In this document: positions 54,855 to 61,924 of the stretch, piece by piece
Position numbering within the stretch: the first letter of the stretch is position 1
How the letters are laid out: each line of letters begins with the position of its first letter
DNA from: Bradyrhizobium sp.
GTDB lineage: Bacteria > Pseudomonadota > Alphaproteobacteria > Rhizobiales > Xanthobacteraceae
NCBI RefSeq assembly: GCF_027307225.1
Contig: NZ_DAHUXJ010000066.1
Location: forward strand, 1 to 61,924
Direction: 5' to 3'
Length of the DNA stretch: 61,924 nt
Position numbers and translations under genes: made by a program
The notes under the pieces: generated by a model
What the model saw: the letters and a program-made list of their open reading frames with translations, nothing else
What the model was told of the DNA's origin: nothing
The model's database searches: none

Positions 54855-54961
54855 CCTCATGGTGAGGAGGCGCGGCGCGCCGTCTCGAACCATGAGGCCA
54901 CAATGGTTGCTTGGCCACCCATCCTTCGAGACGCCTGCTGTGCAGGCTCCTCAGGATGAGG
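54855..54961. repeat. Tandem palindromic repeats inside the paa operon
   Basis: CCTCATGGT...ACCATGAGG with inner GGCGCG-GCGCGCC pairing (54855-54897), and CATCCTTCGAGACGCCTGC...GGATGAGG (54920-54961). It belongs to the family seen at 7681-7795. It lies between paaB and paaC, where most genomes have almost no gap. Confidence 0.82.
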
Positions 54962-54989
54962 CCGAGCGAGATGGTTGTAGTTGAGAGCC

Positions 54990-55766
54990 ATGGTCGCTGC
55001 CAATATTGAAGTCTCCGAAACGCCGCTGGTGCTGTATGTACTGCGCCGTGCCGACGATGCGCTGATCCTCGGACACCGGTTGTCGGAATGGTGCGGGCAT
55101 GCGCCGATGCTCGAAGAAGACATGGCGCTCGCCAATATGGGCCTCGATCTCTTGGGGCAAGCGCGGGAGCTTTATTCCTACGCGGCCAAAGTCGAAGGCA
55201 AGGGCAACGACGAAGACAAGTTTGCCTACCTGCGCGATGTCAGGCAATACCGCAATCTTCTCCTCGCCGAACAACCGAACGGCGATTTTGCCCACACGAT
55301 CGTACGACAGTTTTTCTATTCGTCGTTCGCCGACCCCTACTGGCGCGCGATGACGAAGTCTTCGGACGCGACGCTGGCCGCGATTGCCGCCAAGTCGGAA
55401 AAGGAAAGCGCCTATCATTTGCGCCATTCATCGGAGTGGGTGATCCGGCTCGGCGACGGCACCGCGGAGAGCCATGCGCGCACGCAAACGGCCATCGACG
55501 ATCTCTGGTCGTTTACCGGCGAAATGTTCGAGGCCGATGACAGCGAGCGCTCGTTGATCGAGGCGGATGTCGCGATTGATCCGGCGACGCTGCGTCCGCA
55601 ATGGCTTAGGACGGTTTCGGGAATTGTCGGCGAGGCGACGCTTGCGTTGCCGAACACAGCGTGGATGCAAAAAGGTGGCCGCAGCGGCCGTCACAGTGAG
55701 CACCTCGGTCATCTCCTCAGCGAATTGCAATCGATGCAGCGAACCTTTCCCGGTGCGTCATGGTGA
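54990..55766 (+). CDS. paaC: Phenylacetyl-CoA epoxidase subunit C (structural)
   Basis: A 258-residue ferritin-like structural partner of PaaA. LGHRLSEWCGHAPMLEEDMA near residue 28 and LGQARELYSYAA near residue 57 match PaaC; these sites do not bind a functional di-iron centre in the family. ATG 54990 is preferred to TTG 54981. Its stop overlaps the paaD start by 7 bases. Confidence 0.94.
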   Translation: MVAANIEVSETPLVLYVLRRADDALILGHRLSEWCGHAPMLEEDMALANMGLDLLGQARELYSYAAKVEGKGNDEDKFAYLRDVRQYRNLLLAEQPNGDFAHTIVRQFFYSSFADPYWRAMTKSSDATLAAIAAKSEKESAYHLRHSSEWVIRLGDGTAESHARTQTAIDDLWSFTGEMFEADDSERSLIEADVAIDPATLRPQWLRTVSGIVGEATLALPNTAWMQKGGRSGRHSEHLGHLLSELQSMQRTFPGASW

Positions 55767-56263
55767 TCGATCTGGACGACCATGCGGAAACGAGGCAGCG
55801 CGCCTGGGACATCGCGGCCGGGGTCGTCGATCCCGAAATTCCCGTGTTGACGATCGCCGATCTCGGCGTGCTGCGTGAGGTTGCCGTCAGCGAAGGCCGG
55901 GTCGAGGTCACGATCACGCCGACCTATTCCGGATGTCCGGCGATGAACATGATTGCACTTGAAATCGAGCTTGCGCTGGAGCGCGCAGGCTTTCGCGATT
56001 CAAAAATCCGCACTGTGTTGTCGCCGGCCTGGACCACCGACTGGATGAGCGAAGACGGCCGGCGCAAGCTGCGGGAATACGGTATCGCGCCGCCAATGGC
56101 CTCGACTTCCCGCCGCGCGCTGTTCGGCGTGGAACAGGTTGTCTGCCCGCAATGCGGTTCCGGCGACACCGAATTGCTTTCCGAATTCGGTTCGACCTCG
56201 TGCAAGGCGTTGTGGCGCTGCAAGAGCTGCCGCGAACCTTTCGACTACTTCAAGTGCCACTAA
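55760..56263 (+). CDS. paaD: PaaD, Fe-S assembly factor of the epoxidase
   Basis: A 167-residue MIP18/SufT-like protein needed for a functional epoxidase. The N-terminal domain has VVDPEIPVLTIADLGVLR and PTYSGCPAM; the C-terminal zinc ribbon has CPQCGS and CKSCREPFDYFKCH. It is coupled to paaC by overlap, and paaE starts 2 bases after it. Confidence 0.94.
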   Translation: MVIDLDDHAETRQRAWDIAAGVVDPEIPVLTIADLGVLREVAVSEGRVEVTITPTYSGCPAMNMIALEIELALERAGFRDSKIRTVLSPAWTTDWMSEDGRRKLREYGIAPPMASTSRRALFGVEQVVCPQCGSGDTELLSEFGSTSCKALWRCKSCREPFDYFKCH

Positions 56264-56265
56264 AG

Positions 56266-57342
56266 ATGTCGACACCCCGTTTCCATCGCCTGGCTGTCAA
56301 GGATTTGCGTCGGGAAACGCGCGATGCGGTCTCGCTGACTTTTGCGATCCCCGATGAATTGAAGGACGATTACCGCTTCTCGCCGGGCCAGTATCTGACG
56401 CTGCGCACGACGATGGACGGCGAGGAGGTGCGCCGTTCCTACTCGATCTGCTCCGGGCCGGATGATGGTGAAATGCGCATCGCGGTAAAAAAGGTCGACG
56501 GTGGCGCGTTCTCCAGCTGGGCGGCGGACGAACTAAAAAGCGGCGACGAGATCGACGTCATGACGCCGACCGGACGTTTCGGCATTGCGCCTGCGCCGGA
56601 GACGGCGCGCATTCATGTCGGTTTTGCCGCCGGTTCCGGCATCACGCCCATTCTCTCGATCGTCAAGGGCGTGCTGGCGCGCGAACCGAATAGCCGCTTC
56701 TTCCTGTTTTACGGCAACCGTTCGCCCGACGGCATGCTGTTCCGCGAAGCGCTGGGGCAACTCAAGGATCGTTTCATCGCGCGCTTCTCGGTGTTTCACG
56801 TTATCTCGGGCGAAGAGCAGGACGTTCCTATCCTTCATGGACGGCTCGATGGCGAGAAGGTGAGGGTGCTGTTGCGCTCGCTGGTGCCGGCGGCCAACGT
56901 CGATCATGTCTTCATTTGCGGCCCGACCGGGATGAGCGAGGAGATCGAGGCGACCTGCCGCGATATCGGCATTGCGGACGACCGCGTCCACGTCGAGCGC
57001 TTCGTGTCCGGCCTCGGCGGCAAGCCGCGGCCGAAGGCGGTGGCGCCCGCAAGTGCGCCGCCGAAGGCGTTTGCGGCGCTGATCATCGACGGCAAGCGGC
57101 GCGAGGTGCCGGTTGCCGAAGGCGAGGCCGTTCTCGATGCTGCCCTACGGGCCGGAGTCGATCTGCCGTTCGCCTGCAAGGGTGGCATGTGCTCGACCTG
57201 CCGCGCACGGCTCGTCGAGGGCGAAGCGAAAATGGACGTCAATTATTCGCTGGAGCCATGGGAGCTTGAGAAGGGGTTTGTGCTCACCTGCCAGGCCAAG
57301 CCGGTGACCGCTCATATTGTCGTAGACTACGATCAGGTGTAG
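56266..57342 (+). CDS. paaE: PaaE, epoxidase reductase subunit (FAD, NAD(P)H, [2Fe-2S])
   Basis: A 358-residue reductase feeding electrons to PaaA. FAD-binding RRSYSICSG lies near residue 60, the NADPH region GFAAGSGITPILSI near residue 120, and a C-terminal plant-type ferredoxin domain has CKGGMCSTC plus a later CQAKP for its [2Fe-2S] cluster. ATG 56266 removes 38 residues of the frame that overlap paaD and are not coding. Confidence 0.95.
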   Translation: MSTPRFHRLAVKDLRRETRDAVSLTFAIPDELKDDYRFSPGQYLTLRTTMDGEEVRRSYSICSGPDDGEMRIAVKKVDGGAFSSWAADELKSGDEIDVMTPTGRFGIAPAPETARIHVGFAAGSGITPILSIVKGVLAREPNSRFFLFYGNRSPDGMLFREALGQLKDRFIARFSVFHVISGEEQDVPILHGRLDGEKVRVLLRSLVPAANVDHVFICGPTGMSEEIEATCRDIGIADDRVHVERFVSGLGGKPRPKAVAPASAPPKAFAALIIDGKRREVPVAEGEAVLDAALRAGVDLPFACKGGMCSTCRARLVEGEAKMDVNYSLEPWELEKGFVLTCQAKPVTAHIVVDYDQV

Positions 57343-57368
57343 GCAATTCAGGTAGCCGCGGAGGCACA

Positions 57369-58694
57369 ATGGCTTCAATCGATCAGCGTAGCGGGTCCTA
57401 CCGTGCCGAGATGGATGAGGCAGAGAAGGCCTCGCGCGACGAGATCGTCGCGTTGCAAACGAAGCGCCTCGCCTGGTCACTGGCGCACGCTTACGACAAC
57501 GTCGCCCACTACAGAGATGCGTTTGACAAAGCGGGTGTGCACCCCGGCGATTTCAAACAGATCTCCGACCTCGCCAAATTCCCGTTCACGGTCAAGACCG
57601 ACCTGCGAGACAATTACCCCTTCAACATGTTTGCGGTGCCGCGCGAGAAACTGGTGCGTGTTCACGCGTCCTCCGGCACCACGGGCAAACCGATCGTAGT
57701 TGGGTATACCGAAGCCGACATCGAGACATGGTCGACGGTAATGGCGCGCTCGATCCGCGCTGCCGGCGGCCGCCGCGGAATGATCGTCCATAACGCCTAC
57801 GGCTATGGTCTATTTACGGGCGGCCTCGGCGCGCACTACGGCGCCGAGAAACTTGGATGCACGGTGGTTCCGGTCTCCGGCGGCATGACCGAGCGGCAGG
57901 TGCAACTGATCAACGATTTCAGGCCGGACATCATCACGGTGACGCCGAGCTACATGCTGGCGATCCTCGACGAGTTCAAGCGCAGGGGTCTCGATCCCAG
58001 GCAATCTTCGTTGAAGATAGGCATCTTCGGCGCTGAACCCTGGACCAACGCGATGCGTGCGGAAATCGAGCAGTCGTTCGACATGGACGCCACGGATATT
58101 TACGGGCTGTCGGAAGTGATCGGTCCCGGCGTCGCGCAGGAATGCATCGAGACCAAGGATGGCCTCCACATCTGGGAAGATCATTTCTACCCCGAAGTGA
58201 TTGATCCCGAGACCGGCCGCGCACTTGCTGACGGCGAAAAGGGCGAGCTTGTCTTCACTTCGTTGACCAAGGAAGCGTTCCCGATCATCCGCTATCGCAC
58301 GCGCGATCTTACGCGGCTGCTCCCGGGAACGGCGCGGCCCGGCATGCGGCGCATGGAGAAGGTCACCGGCCGCTCCGATGACATGATCATCCTGCGCGGC
58401 GTCAACGTGTTCCCGACCCAGATCGAGGAAATCCTGCTCGCTACCGACTGGTGCGGCGGCCACTTCGTGATCGAACTGACGCGCGAAGGACGGATGGATG
58501 AAATGATCGTGCTCGCGGAAGCGCGAGCCCAGAGCTGGGACGGTAACGGTCTTTTGGAGCACGCCGACCGCGTCACCCAATACATCAAGAATACGATCGG
58601 AATTTCCGCGCGCGTCAAGGCGGTCGCGCCCGAGACGCTGGAGCGCTCGCTCGGCAAAGCCAGGCGCGTGATCGACAAGCGGCCGAAAGAGTAA
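57369..58694 (+). CDS. paaK: Phenylacetate-CoA ligase
   Basis: A 441-residue adenylate-forming ligase that makes phenylacetyl-CoA from phenylacetate, ATP and CoA, producing both the pathway substrate and the PaaX inducer. The ATP-binding loop is HASSGTTGKP near residue 100; DIYGLSEVIGPGVAQEC and YRTRDLTRLLPG are typical PaaK segments. GGAGG precedes the start, 27 bases after paaE. Downstream ring-opening genes (paaG, paaZ, paaH, paaJ) are not in the window. Confidence 0.95.
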   Translation: MASIDQRSGSYRAEMDEAEKASRDEIVALQTKRLAWSLAHAYDNVAHYRDAFDKAGVHPGDFKQISDLAKFPFTVKTDLRDNYPFNMFAVPREKLVRVHASSGTTGKPIVVGYTEADIETWSTVMARSIRAAGGRRGMIVHNAYGYGLFTGGLGAHYGAEKLGCTVVPVSGGMTERQVQLINDFRPDIITVTPSYMLAILDEFKRRGLDPRQSSLKIGIFGAEPWTNAMRAEIEQSFDMDATDIYGLSEVIGPGVAQECIETKDGLHIWEDHFYPEVIDPETGRALADGEKGELVFTSLTKEAFPIIRYRTRDLTRLLPGTARPGMRRMEKVTGRSDDMIILRGVNVFPTQIEEILLATDWCGGHFVIELTREGRMDEMIVLAEARAQSWDGNGLLEHADRVTQYIKNTIGISARVKAVAPETLERSLGKARRVIDKRPKE

Positions 58695-58765
58695 GTCACC
58701 GGCGGTTTCCTCGCACAGCCATTTTGGAGAACGGCGCAAGGGCCGGTCACGATGGCTCTCGGATT

Positions 58766-59227
58766 TCACTCCGATGGCGCGGTCTTTTCCGTAGGCACCC
58801 AGACGCCGCCGAGGCTGCGGGAATGGCCGCGCAGTTCGGCGATCGCGACATCATTGGCTGTGACGCGCACGTCGTAAATGCCCGAGCGGCCGGTTTTCGA
58901 GATTTCGCGAGCGGTCGCGACCAGCCGGTCGCCGAGCTTGCCCGGCCGTATGAAGGAGATGTTGCACTGCGCGGCGACGGTGCGCTCGTTGCGGGAATTG
59001 CAGGCAAAGGCGAAGGCAGAATCCGCAAGCAGGAAAATGAACCCGCCATGGGCGATGCCGTGGCCGTTGACCATGTCCGGCCGGATGGTCATCGCGAGCA
59101 CGGCTTCGCCGGGGCTGACGCGCACAATCTCCATCCCGAGGCCCTGGCTCGCGCTGTCTTCCTTCCACATCGCTTCAGTAGAGGCGCGGGCGAGTTCTTC
59201 GGGGGAAAACGCGATCTGGGCAGTCAC
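58766..59227 (-). CDS. paaI: Hydroxyphenylacetyl-CoA thioesterase PaaI
   Basis: A 153-residue hot-dog thioesterase. VNGHGIAHGGFIFLLADSAF holds the HGG motif and the catalytic acid region. PaaI releases CoA from dead-end intermediates of the phenylacetate route. It is unusual in facing the rest of the cluster, convergent with paaK across 71 bases; other PaaI-like thioesterases exist, so the pathway link rests on position and motif. Confidence 0.9.
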   Translation of the reverse strand: MTAQIAFSPEELARASTEAMWKEDSASQGLGMEIVRVSPGEAVLAMTIRPDMVNGHGIAHGGFIFLLADSAFAFACNSRNERTVAAQCNISFIRPGKLGDRLVATAREISKTGRSGIYDVRVTANDVAIAELRGHSRSLGGVWVPTEKTAPSE

Positions 59228-59368
59228 TCCGGTCTCCTGACCTGTGCCGGGTTTGTCTGAATTAAGTTCTTGTGCTGTGCGATCAGTCCGTTAGTCATGG
59301 GGCGAAGCAGCCGGCCTGTCAACGATTCCGGTTCTCCTTAAGCAGTCGTTGGATTTTCGGAAAGCGCG

Positions 59369-60388
59369 ATGTCGTCAGAGACCAAGACCACCAACCCTTC
59401 GGCTTCCGTCGTGGCACGTTGTGTGCGGCTGAAAGCCAAGGCCGAGACGCCGGCCGAGGTGGCGCCGGTTGTCGAGCGACATCCGTTGTCGCGCAACGAC
59501 GATCAAGTGCTGATCGAGATCAAGGCGGCGGCCGTCAATCCCTCCGACATCAAGGCGGCGACCGGATTGATGCCGTATGCGGTGTTTCCCCGCACCTCGG
59601 GCCGCGACTACGCCGGGGTCGTGATCGACGGTCCGGCCGGTACGATTGGCCGCGAAGTGTTCGGTTCCTCCGGCGACCTCGGCATCCGGCGCGATGGTAC
59701 CCATGCGACGCATCTTGTGGTCGAGGCCGATGCGATCGTGGAGAAGCCAAAGAACCTGTCGTGGGCGGAAGCAGCCGGAATCGGCGTACCCTTTGTCACC
59801 GCGATCGAAGGCTTTCGCCGCGCGGGCATGCCGGAGAAGCACGAGACCGTGCTGGTGTTCGGCGTGACTGGCAAGGTCGGACAGGCCGCGGTGCAGATCG
59901 CGAGCTGGCGCGGCGCGCGCGTAATTGGCGTGGCGCGCAAGCACGAGGCTTATCCAGGACATACCAACGGTCCCGTCGAGATGATCGATTCCTCGACCAC
60001 AGACGTCGTCACGCGCGTACGCGAACTGACGGACGGGAAGGGCGTCAACATCGTGTTCAACACGGTCGGCGATCCCTATTTCCAGGCAGCGCACAAGTCG
60101 CTCGCGCTGCGCGGGCGGCAGATACTGATCTCTGCCATCGATCGTATCGTGCAGTTCAACATTCTCGAATTTTACCGCGGTCAGCATACCTATGTCGGCA
60201 TCGATTCGCTCGGCCTGTCGTCGATCGCGTCGGGAACCGTGCTTCGCGAACTGGTTCCCGGTTTTCTTAGCGGCCATCTCAGGCCGTTTCCGATCAAGCC
60301 AGGCGCGATCCATCTCCTGGAAGACGCGAAGGCGGCGTTCATCGCGGTCGCGGGTTCCTCGCGTCACCGCATTATCCTTCGGCCGTAA
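59369..60388 (+). CDS. Zinc-independent MDR family oxidoreductase (quinone oxidoreductase-like)
   Basis: A 339-residue medium-chain dehydrogenase/reductase. The GroES-like N-terminal part has AAAVNPSDIKAATG and SGRDYAGVV but lacks the Cys/His zinc ligands; the nucleotide site is VLVFGVTGKVGQAAVQIASW near residue 165. NADPH-dependent reduction of quinones or enoyl compounds is likely. It diverges from paaI over 141 bases and is followed after 6 bases by the YeeE/YedE gene. Confidence 0.85.
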   Translation: MSSETKTTNPSASVVARCVRLKAKAETPAEVAPVVERHPLSRNDDQVLIEIKAAAVNPSDIKAATGLMPYAVFPRTSGRDYAGVVIDGPAGTIGREVFGSSGDLGIRRDGTHATHLVVEADAIVEKPKNLSWAEAAGIGVPFVTAIEGFRRAGMPEKHETVLVFGVTGKVGQAAVQIASWRGARVIGVARKHEAYPGHTNGPVEMIDSSTTDVVTRVRELTDGKGVNIVFNTVGDPYFQAAHKSLALRGRQILISAIDRIVQFNILEFYRGQHTYVGIDSLGLSSIASGTVLRELVPGFLSGHLRPFPIKPGAIHLLEDAKAAFIAVAGSSRHRIILRP

Positions 60389-60394
60389 GCGGCG

Positions 60395-61453
60395 ATGGCG
60401 TCGCCGGATTTCAATATCGTCGTTGCCGCGGGCCTTTTGATCGGGCTCGCTTATGGCGCGGTCGGGCTCTTGAGCGGCTTCTGTCTGTTGAGCAGCCTGC
60501 GGGGCTGGTGGGCGGAAGGCGACAGTAGGCTGATCCGGACTTTTGCGCTGGCGCTTGCCGTAGCGGTCATGGCCACGCAAGGTCTTGCCGCCTATGGCGC
60601 CATCGACCTGACCAAATCGGTCTATCTCCAGCTATCGTTCTCGGCGCCGCTGATGTTCGCCGGAGGACTCCTGTTCGGCTACGGCATGGTGCTGGCGAAT
60701 GGCTGCGGCTCGCGCGCGCTGGTGCTGCTCGGCCGCGGCAATCTGCGTTCGTTTGTCGTGGTGATCGTGCTTGGCATCACGGCACAGATGACGCTGCGTG
60801 GGGTGATTGCGCCGATCCGCCTGCCTCTCTTGCAATCGTCGCTGATCAAGCCGGCTCACCTGACGCTGCCGGAGTTATTGACGGGGACGGCAGGTGCGAT
60901 GTCGGCCCGGATGATTGTGGCTGTGGCGATTTCGGCCGTGCTCGCGATCTTTGCCTTTGCGCACGCGCCGTTCCGCCGTGCGGGCGGACAGGTCGCTGCC
61001 GGAATTGCCGTTGGCTTGCTTGTCACGGCAGGCTGGTTGACGACGGGCAATCTCGGCGCGGATGACTTCAATCCGGCGGCCGTCACCTCGCTCACCTTCA
61101 TCGCTCCCGTCGTCGATACGGTCCAATATGTGATGCTATCGACCGGGTTGACGCTCAATTTCGGCATCGCCGTGGTTTTCGGCGTGTTCGTCGGCAGTCT
61201 GCTCACGGCGCTGATCACGCGCGGCTTTCGCTTGGAAGGGTACACGTCGCCGCAACACATGCTTCGCTCGATCGTGGGCGCCGCACTGATGGGATCGGGC
61301 GGCGCGATGGCCCTGGGCTGCTCGATCGGTCAGGGCCTCACCGGCATATCCACGCTGGCGCTTTCCTCCTTCGTGGCGGTCGCCGGGATCGTGCTGGGCA
61401 CGGCCGCGGGTTTGCGCGGTCCGCTTCGGGTCGGACCGCTAAAGCGGCCGTGA
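60395..61453 (+). CDS. YeeE/YedE family membrane transporter (thiosulfate/sulfur transport)
   Basis: A 352-residue integral membrane protein with about nine to ten helices. The paired family motifs with conserved Cys are NGCGSRALVLLGRG near residue 105 and GCSIGQGLTGIS near residue 308, as in the thiosulfate importer TsuA/YeeE. Uptake of thiosulfate or selenium/sulfur species is the family role. The start follows the MDR stop by 6 bases. Its last 15 bases overlap the end of the opposing desaturase fragment. Confidence 0.88.
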   Translation: MASPDFNIVVAAGLLIGLAYGAVGLLSGFCLLSSLRGWWAEGDSRLIRTFALALAVAVMATQGLAAYGAIDLTKSVYLQLSFSAPLMFAGGLLFGYGMVLANGCGSRALVLLGRGNLRSFVVVIVLGITAQMTLRGVIAPIRLPLLQSSLIKPAHLTLPELLTGTAGAMSARMIVAVAISAVLAIFAFAHAPFRRAGGQVAAGIAVGLLVTAGWLTTGNLGADDFNPAAVTSLTFIAPVVDTVQYVMLSTGLTLNFGIAVVFGVFVGSLLTALITRGFRLEGYTSPQHMLRSIVGAALMGSGGAMALGCSIGQGLTGISTLALSSFVAVAGIVLGTAAGLRGPLRVGPLKRP

Positions 61454-61776
61454 GGTCGCGATCCGCATCACGTCGAGATATCCGGGACGGACTTCCATCC
61501 GCTTGATCAGGCCTTTCTCGACCAGTATTCGATGCACCTCCGGCAGATGATAGCACGGCAGGTACATGAACAGATGGTGTTCGGCGTGATAGTTTACCCA
61601 ATAGGGCGCGATCAATAGCCGCTCGAGCGGATTGGCCAGCGTGGTCCGGGCATGGCTGAAAGGGTCTTCGCCGGTTGAGGTGCAAGCGTGCTCGGCGATG
61701 TTGCGGATGCGCGTAACCAGCGGCAACCAGGTCGCCATCGCCAACACCCAGACACTCCAATACCAGAAGCTGGCGC
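61439..61776 (-). pseudogene. Fatty acid desaturase, 3' fragment
   Basis: This is only the C-terminal third of a membrane fatty acid desaturase: a hydrophobic segment FWYWSVWVLAMATWLP, then RNIAEHA and YHAEHHLFMYLPCYHLP with the last HxxHH iron-binding box. The N-terminal histidine boxes are absent. The same frame continues to a GTG at 61888, but those residues look unrelated and an in-frame stop lies just beyond. In another frame the DNA from 61780 onward encodes a transposase tail, so the gene was probably split by an insertion sequence. Confidence 0.75.
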
Positions 61777-61779
61777 CGA

Positions 61780-61924
61780 CTAGCTGTGGAGCCTCAAGAG
61801 GTTGTCCCCGGTCAGACCGAGACGGCTGATAGGTGGTTTGCACTTTAGGCTGCAATGCGGCCGGTGCCAATTGTATCGATGTAGCCACTCTGGCAGATGT
61901 CGGGCTCTGTCATCTGATGTCAGG
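61780..61924 (-). mobile_element. IS481-type transposase gene, C-terminal part (cut by window edge)
   Basis: On the minus strand the frame entering from the window edge reads DRARHLPEWLHRYNWHRP, then HCSLKCKPPISRLGLTGDN and stops with TAG at 61780-61782. YNWHRPH followed by KPPISRL is the typical C-terminal end of integrase-core transposases of the IS481 group. It is 48 codons long here, is too short at the window edge to appear as an ordinary gene, and abuts the desaturase fragment. The inverted repeat of the element must lie close to 61776 but was not pinned down. Confidence 0.75.

Overview
The window reads as chromosomal DNA of a high-GC alphaproteobacterium of the Bradyrhizobium/Rhodopseudomonas group (Nitrobacteraceae). 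The reasons are: a P450 and ferredoxin reductase that look like Rhodopseudomonas CYP199A and palustrisredoxin reductase, a CYP102A (P450BM3-type) fusion, palindromic intergenic repeats of the kind scattered through Bradyrhizobium genomes, and a phasin promoter carrying a match to the Bradyrhizobium PhaR box. No rRNA, tRNA or CRISPR was recognised. The gene set is catabolic and storage-oriented, typical of an oligotrophic soil bacterium.

Layout. (1) 0-3.7 kb: a PaaG-like crotonase (-), then a CYP199A-like P450 and its ferredoxin reductase (+). (2) 3.7-13.7 kb: a divergent PfkB kinase, a TetR regulator, an NMT1-type ABC importer (permease, binding protein, ATPase), then tightly packed enolase-superfamily, Gfo/Idh/MocA, DUF993 aldolase-like and TIM-barrel isomerase genes: a probable uncharacterised polyol or sugar-acid pathway. 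(3) 13.7-17.8 kb: an exported NHL-repeat protein and a second P450 (-), facing a two-subunit thiamine-diphosphate decarboxylase (+). (4) 17.9-24.0 kb: TetR, membrane fusion protein and RND pump, then a CnbZ-like protein. (5) 24.1-38.3 kb, all (-): two complete dipeptide-type ABC importers, the first joined to gamma-glutamyltransferase and a DUF1028 protein. (6) 38.5-52.4 kb: amino-acid oxidase-like FAD enzyme, WS/DGAT acyltransferase, epoxide hydrolase, CYP102 fusion, hydrolases, and a polyhydroxyalkanoate block (short PhaE-like subunit, class III-type PhaC, GNAT enzyme, phasin). (7) 52.6-59.2 kb: paaX, paaABCDE, paaK and opposing paaI, which convert phenylacetate to its CoA thioester and then to ring-1,2-epoxyphenylacetyl-CoA. 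(8) 59.4-61.9 kb: MDR oxidoreductase, YeeE/YedE transporter, and a fatty acid desaturase 3' fragment cut by the tail of an IS481-type transposase gene.

The most unusual structure is not a gene. Four copies of a roughly 165-bp element (1115-1277, 22998-23167, 32515-32682, 46895-47058) each hold two long hairpins separated by a 13-14 bp AT-rich spacer. The hairpins usually end in CTAG, and an A/T-rich bulge lies on the 3' arm of the first and the 5' arm of the second. Stem sequences differ between copies but pairing is kept, including a compensatory base-pair change between two closely related copies. Several other, more familiar palindromic repeat families occupy the remaining intergenic gaps, one of them inside the paa operon.
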